DNA of 64,000 bases. Source: Gentiana macrophylla. Taxonomy: Eukaryota; Streptophyta; Magnoliopsida; Gentianales; Gentianaceae. Made by a program: the position numbers and the translations under genes. The notes beneath the pieces were generated by a model. It saw nothing but the letters and a program-made list of their open reading frames with translations, made no database searches and was not told where the DNA came from. Positions 58,601-64,000 of this stretch are shown one piece after another (the first letter of the stretch is position 1; the number at the start of each line of letters is the position of its first letter). The stretch is taken from assembly GCA_026214975.1 (NCBI GenBank), contig CM047805.1, positions 191,527,620 through 191,591,619 of the forward strand, written 5' to 3'.

Positions 58601-59803
58601 ACTTTTTGGCAACACGTTACGGGCGTCAGAGTCACTGACGCTTTTATTCGCTCAAAACGTCAGTGGGTCTGACATTTTCACCTGTGATATATTTATAACT
58701 GTAAAATCGGTGTCAGTGACGTTGGAATGAAACACATACGTTAGTTCCAGTGACGCTCGTACCGAGAACGGACGTCATTTCCACAGACGTTTGTATTGTG
58801 CAAATAATAAAAATATTCAATATGGTATCAAGAGTGATTTATAGGATGTCAAAAGTGATCGTAGAGCCGTGAGTATTTTCGTGGTGCCAATAGAACCCAC
58901 GTTTATCTTTTGTCCCTCAAAGTCATCAGTTTTCCACACTCTCTTAATACCAACCGAATTTTGTTTCCGGTTGTCATGATTTAATTTTCATCACAAAAAA
59001 AATAAATTAAGCATACTTTCTGACCTGTATTTGGTATAATTCGATAAGAAAAAAAAAATATATCTCGAATTGATTTAACCGTGCGAAAATGATGCTAATT
59101 AATTTTTAGATGTATTTTTAATTTAAAATCTGTAAGGTTAAATTACTTTTTATCGAGCAAGGAACTTACGACTTGTATGTATGGGATAGAATAGCCTTTA
59201 GTACAGATAATTTGTAGTATTTTTATGCATTTTTTATACGTCGTGTACTTTAGCCGCACCTCCGACGAGGGATTTTAATAAAATGATCTTTCTTAAAAAC
59301 CGAAATAAAAAATAAAAATTACTTTTTACCAAAATAGTAACCAGAACAGAAGTTTAACAAGTTGGTGACGGACGGTACCTTGGGATATTGAACTTTTGTG
59401 CGAGTAATTGAGTCCATGGAAGAGCACTGGTGGAAATGACACAACTTGGTCTAGGTTCCAGTTCCGTCATCAATTTCTCCAGCGGTTCTTCCAGTAACTC
59501 ACAGGCATCAAAAAACGGCTTAGCCAAGCTCGGAGAAGATAGTGTGTCCATGTTTTCACAGCCTTTTGGTAAGCCGAAGTCATGACCTGGGAAATGAAGA
59601 GGAATCAAGCGAATGTCTAAGCCGGAAATCCTGGCTCGGTCGATAATTGGTTGGTATCTGGCGGCGTTACGTGGAGTGGTGACGACGGAGACTACGAGGC
59701 CACGCTGAGCTAGCAGTTTTGCGAAATCTGTTAAGGGAATTATGTGGCTTTGGGACATTAAGGGGATTAGGAGGAAATGGAGCTGATTCATGTGAGAAGC
59801 CAT
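55608..59803 (-). CDS. UDP-glycosyltransferase, UGT73-like (UGT-C)
   Basis: This is the paralogue of UGT-B: two exons, 59803-59379 and 56661-55608, phase-2 junction in Arg142, intron 2,717 bp, 492 residues. I choose ATG 59803 (MASHMNQLHFLLIPLMSQSH). Upstream in-frame sequence has only a GTG, and a second ATG five codons in is possible. His20 is the catalytic base; Thr125 (CVISTSALPW) replaces the usual dyad Asp; the PSPG box spans 345-388 and is intact. The proteins are almost identical in the C-terminal half and differ in small changes around the N-terminus (QQQQ run, Gly-Gly against Gly). No disabling mutation is seen. Acceptor unknown. The intron holds a Stowaway-like MITE, a tRNA-like repeat block and another MITE. 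Confidence 0.9.
57104..57126. repeat. TA microsatellite in the UGT-C intron
   Basis: A short AT/TA run preceding sequence (AAACTGGCGGTTCATAT) shared with the UGT-B intron. Confidence 0.8.
57688..57701 (+). mobile_element. hyper-truncated retroinsertion (CCCTC plus poly-A)
   Basis: AAAATTGAGAATATACT (17 bp) occurs at 57671-57687 and 57702-57718 around CCCTC and a short A run. It lies inside the UGT-C intron. Confidence 0.7.
57834..58208. mobile_element. Stowaway-like MITE with internal tandem duplication, 375 bp
   Basis: CTACATCCGTCCCAAAAATATAAG at the left, mirrored by CTTATATTTTGAGACGGAGACAG at the right, flanked by TA. A unit of about 109 bp starting GTGGTTAAATAATA is present twice (about 57971 and 58080), each with AACGGACTTATGTT. 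Confidence 0.8.
58215..58480 (-). repeat. tRNA-like/SINE-like block with direct repeats
   Basis: On the minus strand GGTTTCGGGTTCGAGCCTCCC contains a B box (GGTTCGAGCC), with GGCCTCTTAAATAAGAGG as an anticodon-arm-like hairpin upstream. The part further downstream on that strand has three diverged copies, about 48 bp apart, of GGTTTGTGNGATACTGTC plus TACCAAA. It may be a tRNA-derived SINE; no poly-A tail or target duplication was found. Confidence 0.45.
58519..58900. mobile_element. MITE, 382 bp, in the UGT-C intron
   Basis: The ends are nearly perfect inverted repeats over about 23 bp (GTGGGTTCTATTGGCACCAC both ways). The interior is non-coding, richer in GC, with several CGTCAGTGAC variants. 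The target duplication is not clear, so the superfamily is open. Confidence 0.75.
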
Positions 59804-59904
59804 TGATTGCAGATAGGAGAGAGAAGAAAGGAGCACAAGTAATTGCGGTGGGATTGAAATTGAATTGCTCTCTTCACCGTCTATCTATATCTATCTATCA
59901 TCTA

Positions 59905-59925
59905 TTCTATGCATATAAATACACC
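59905..59925 (-). promoter_or_regulatory. TATA-like element of UGT-C
   Basis: TATTTATATGCATAG lies about 105-120 bp upstream of the UGT-C ATG on the minus strand. The region matches neither the UGT-B upstream DNA nor its solo LTR. Confidence 0.4.
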
Positions 59926-59940
59926 AACAACAAATTCTAG

Positions 59941-60780
59941 AATGATTTCGATCTTCCACCCGTCTGATTTTTTATATAGTTATTTTATGGTTTTTTTTTA
60001 ACACCCCAAAACCTTTATCTGGTTGCGTGTTAGTTATTTTATAATTATTTTTTTGTAACGTCTCTAAATCTCAGATTTGGTAGCGCTAAGTATCCGGGTC
60101 CGGTAGCGCGTTTGTTATTTCACTATTATCTTTTTGTAACACTCTTAAATCTCGGGTCGATCTGGTAGCGTTAAGTATTATAAAGAATACGGTTAACTGT
60201 TTAGATCGTCGTCCTTTCTTGATGTAAAAAGACTAACACGAGTTGACAAAATTTATATGACTAACGTTTATAAAGAGATAATCTTTCTCCCACACATTTA
60301 TAAGGACGTTATCTTCTCTCACTAGGGCTGAGTTTGGGTTGGGTTGGGTTGACTTGGGTTGGATTTTTACATAGTATAAGTCGGGTTGGTTCAAGAAAAA
60401 ACTAACCCAAACCAAATTACTATGAAACCCAATTGGTTGGTTCGGGTTGGTTTCGGGTTGGTCTGGGTTGAGTTTCGGGTTTTCATCATGAAACGTGCAT
60501 TTATAATAAAACTTTTATGATAGAAAATCCACACACATGTATATGTAAAATTTTGAGTTCCATACCATATGTTTATAACAATAATCGTTAAAGAAAACAT
60601 ATTTTTAGGGAAAAAAATATTAAAATTTGATAATTAAGAGTCCAACTAACAACATATAGAGATAATAATTAAAGCACTATAGCCATTACATAAAAACATC
60701 CATGATTTTTTCCGAAGAAATGTCACAGAATCGTAGATTTAAAACCGAAAATGAAATGATAGATAACACTTTTTACTTTT
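59941..60780. other. intergenic, GGGTT-rich stretch
   Basis: Non-coding. About 60325-60480 is rich in GGGTTGGTTTCGGGTT-like words, which read as Asn-Pro-rich frames on the other strand. This is simple-sequence expansion. It resembles plant telomere units only loosely. Confidence 0.5.
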
Positions 60781-60785
60781 AGACG

Positions 60786-60900
<115 letters not shown>

Positions 60901-60959
60901 ACACGAGTGGATTTGATCCAATTACCCGCAATTTGACCCATTATCCGACCCAAAACCCG

Positions 60960-61830
60960 GTTTCCCCCCAAAAAAAAACCCCAATTATGGTAAGTAGAAT
61001 ATCATTAATTAATTAATTACAGGATCTCAAAATTGATTCACAATTAAAAAAAATATTTACACACATGCTGATTAAAACAAACACACGCATGTTATAATTA
61101 CCCTATTTATGCCCACGTTTTAATTACCATCAAAACGTTTGAATTGCAATTTTCGATTTTTTTTTTTCATTCAAAGTATATTACAAGTGGATCAATTGCT
61201 ATATTCAGTTTGCAAGGGTGTTTTCATCATCTTCTTCATCATCATTAAGGTAATTCTTAATCAAATGCATGCATGTGTTTTAATTAAGTTATATATAATC
61301 AAATGCATGAATGCATGTTCTGTTTATGATAGTATATTGTCTATATACTCAGTAATTGCTATTTGTGTTTTAATTTTATTTGTGGTTATTATTTTTGTGT
61401 TTTATTTTTGGTTGTTGTTTATTCCTGATTGACAGGTTTAAAATTCATGGGATGTTTGATGTGATCATACCGTCTGCATTTACAAGATTGAAGGATTCTT
61501 AGGTTGCGCTATCATTTTTTTAATCTATTCGATCAGGTATCAATTTTTTTATCCATCGCATTATATACGTCTGTCTGGCTACTTTGACACTGCATGTTAA
61601 TCTGTGGTTGCACCACGTTCTAGGATTCAGATCAAGTTTAAGATCGGCCAACAGATACGTTATTTTTAATTGATGGTTCACCACCATTCCCGTTGTTCAT
61701 TTGAATCAGTTTTATGCAAAAACGATTTTAAATTTTGTTGAAATGCATGAGTATGTGTTTAGGTATTCACAATTTCTGTTAATTGATTATGATGTCATCA
61801 AGTATGTTTAGGTAAAAGCATCCATTCTTT
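60960..61830. other. no supportable gene
   Basis: Plus-strand splice-like sites are visible (AAG then GTAATT near 61250; TTGACAG near 61436), followed by a short ATG frame of a few codons. This could be a leader or non-coding RNA, but nothing supports a protein. Confidence 0.3.
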
Positions 61831-61879
61831 AAGTAAAAATGAAAATATAAAAACTAAATAAATATCAAAAAAACAAATA

Positions 61880-64000
61880 GGAATAAATTCTACCGTAATT
61901 AGAAATATCATTTAAAATTTGATTTTTCTTATCAAAAATAGGGAATATTTTGCATCTAATTCCATCAAATATTGAATTTAATGCGAAATATTATTGCATT
62001 AAATTATAATATTCAAATATTCTTACAAATTAAATTTATCTCATTTTCCTATCTTATTTCACATTTAAAAATAACTAAATTCAAAAAACCTACCATAATT
62101 ATACGGAAACAAATCCGGCTCACAATCTTCTAATTTTTTGAAAAAAACATCATTGTTACAATAATCAGCATACTATAATTAGAAAAATTATTTAAAATTT
62201 GATTTTCCTAATAAAAATAGGGAATAAATCCGGCTCACAATAATGCTAATTATTCTTACATTAAATGTGTTTTAAAAAAATAATTATATTCAAATTCGCT
62301 ATTTGAAAGAATATTCATAAATTTATGTCATATCTGGCAATTTAGCCGTCTCAAAATTAAAAAAAAAAAAAAACAACAAAACAAACCTACCATAATTACA
62401 TAATTCACCTACCCTAATTATATAAATCATTTAAAATATTATTCTCCTAATAAAAATAGGTAATAAATTCGACCATAATTAGAAAAATCATTTAGAATAT
62501 GATTATTCTAATAATAATAGGGAATAAATTCATCCATAATTAGAAAGAACATTTACAATTTGATTTTCTTAATAAAAATAGGGAATATTTCGCATTAAAT
62601 TCAATCAAATATGGAATTAAATATGAAATATTTTTTATTTAAATTATTATATTCAAATAAAATATTAAATCAATTTTACCAATTAATAAAAAATATATTA
62701 ACATTAAATTAAATTCAAAAAGGAAATATTCAGACATTTAATTCATCCCTACAAATTAGATACCTCAATTAATGCTAAATATTGCTCTATTAAATTATGT
62801 TTTTATTTTTCAAAAAACATAATTAGTGATATTTTTCACCTGAATAATTATTCAGACATTAAATACATCCTATATAACTGTCATTATTAAAATAACCGCA
62901 TACCATAATTAGAAAAATTATTTAAAATTTGATTTTCCTAATGAAAATAGGGAATAAATCCGGGTCACATTAATGCTAATTATTCTTACATTAAATGTGT
63001 TTTAAAAAAATAATTATATTCAAATTCACTATTTAAAAAAATATTCATAAATTTTTGTCATATCTGGCAATTTAGCCGCCTCAAAATTTAAAAAAAAAAC
63101 AAACCTACCATAATTACATAATTAACCTAACCTAATTATAAAAATCATTTAAAATTTTATTCTCCTAATAAAAATAGGTAATAAATTCGACCATAATTAG
63201 AAAAATCATTTAAAATATGATTATTCTAATAATAATAGGGAATAAATTCATCCATAATTAGAAAGAACATTTAAAATTTGATTTTTTTAATAAAAATAGG
63301 GAATATTTCGCATTAAATTCAATAAAATATGGAATTAAATGTGAAATATTTTTTTTATTTAAATTATAATATTCAAAAAATATATTGAATCAATTTTAAC
63401 AATTTATAGAAAATATCTTAACATTAAATTAAATTCAAAAGGAAATATTCAGCCATTAAATTCATCCACTACAAATTAGATACCTCAATTAATACTAAAT
63501 ATTACTCCTTTAAATTATGTTTTTATTTTTCAAAAAACATAATTAGGAATATTTTTCACCTCAATAATTATTCAGACATTAAATACATCCTATATAACTG
63601 TCATTATTACAATAACCGCATATCATAATTAGAAAAATTATTTAAAATTTGATTTTTCTAATAAAAATAGGGAATAAATCCGGCCCAAATTAATGCTAAT
63701 TATTCTTACATTAAATGTGTTTTAAAAAAAGAATTATATTCAAATTAATTATTTAAAAAAATATTCATAAATTTATGTCATATCATGCAATTTAGCCGCC
63801 TTAAAATTTGAAAAAAAAAAAAACAAACCTACCATAATTACATAATTCACCTACCCTAATTATAAAAATCATTTAAAATTTTATTTTCCTAATAAAAATA
63901 AGTAATAAATTCGACCATAATTAGAAAAATCATTTAAAATATGATTATTCTAATAATAATAGGGAATAAAATCATCCATAATTATAAAGACATTTAAAAT
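61880..64000. repeat. AT-rich higher-order tandem repeat, monomer about 725 bp
   Basis: GCAATTTAGCCG recurs at about 62336, 63067 and 63786, giving periods of 731 and 719 bp; the surrounding sequence repeats in step. Within each monomer a sub-unit of about 60 bp (CCATAATTAGAAAAATCATTTAAAAT then CTAATAAAAATAGGG) recurs about four times. The array runs off the window end. No coding frame is maintained. Confidence 0.88.

Noticed and set aside
60325..60480. Interstitial telomere repeat
   Set aside because: The words are GGGTTGGTT/TTCGGGTT variants, not regular TTTAGGG units.
61139..61432. 97-codon hydrophobic frame as a gene
   Set aside because: Composition follows AT-rich DNA, no homology is recognised and apparent splice sites cut through it.
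61880..64000. CRISPR-like array or origin
   Set aside because: The repeat monomer is hundreds of bases long in a plant genome; it is a tandem satellite.

Overview
This is a plant nuclear window, almost certainly from a eudicot. Genes are split by GT-AG introns, the intergenic DNA is AT-rich, and the mobile elements are plant types: a Tat-lineage Ty3/gypsy element, copia elements, an L1-type LINE, and hAT, Harbinger, Mutator and Stowaway-like MITEs. The sequence does not fix the species.

Six host genes can be read. The left edge holds the last five exons of a PHD-finger/GNAT (IDM1-like) chromatin factor (+). Next is a five-exon type II pectin methylesterase (+, 4159-6999). An intronless UDP-glycosyltransferase (UGT-A, +, 13455-14957) follows. 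A 60-codon bL33 ribosomal protein gene (-, 15649-15831) appears to have a 2-kb intron in its 5' leader. Two closely related two-exon UGTs lie on the minus strand: UGT-B (21755-25906) and UGT-C (55608-59803). A broken 3' fragment of a third copy sits at about 53640-53940. The UGTs look like UGT73-type enzymes. B and C are duplicates now about 34 kb apart. Both keep the catalytic His and the PSPG box, but have Thr where the partner Asp of the dyad normally sits.

The rest is mostly transposon. 7.8-11.7 kb is a 5'-truncated, stop-containing LINE (-). 26.2-27.9 kb is a solo LTR with a 5-bp target duplication, about 300 bp upstream of UGT-B. 28.65-40.2 kb is a complete but decayed Tat-lineage gypsy element (-), with matching 5-bp target duplications, two RNase H domains, a 56-bp minisatellite and an antisense ORF; that ORF is split by a second solo LTR. 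41.4-46.85 kb is a decayed copia element (+), with a processed pseudogene in its 3' LTR. Many MITEs, several with exact target-site duplications, fill the gaps; one Stowaway-like element sits inside another. The right edge (about 61.9-64 kb) enters an AT-rich tandem array with a monomer of about 725 bp.

No novel multi-gene system is visible. The most unusual signals are the altered catalytic dyad shared by the duplicated UGTs, a series of extremely short poly-A insertions with target-site duplications, a 1.6-kb foldback element packed with minisatellites, a Mutator-like element in the UGT-B intron carrying tRNA-like promoter boxes, and the higher-order satellite.
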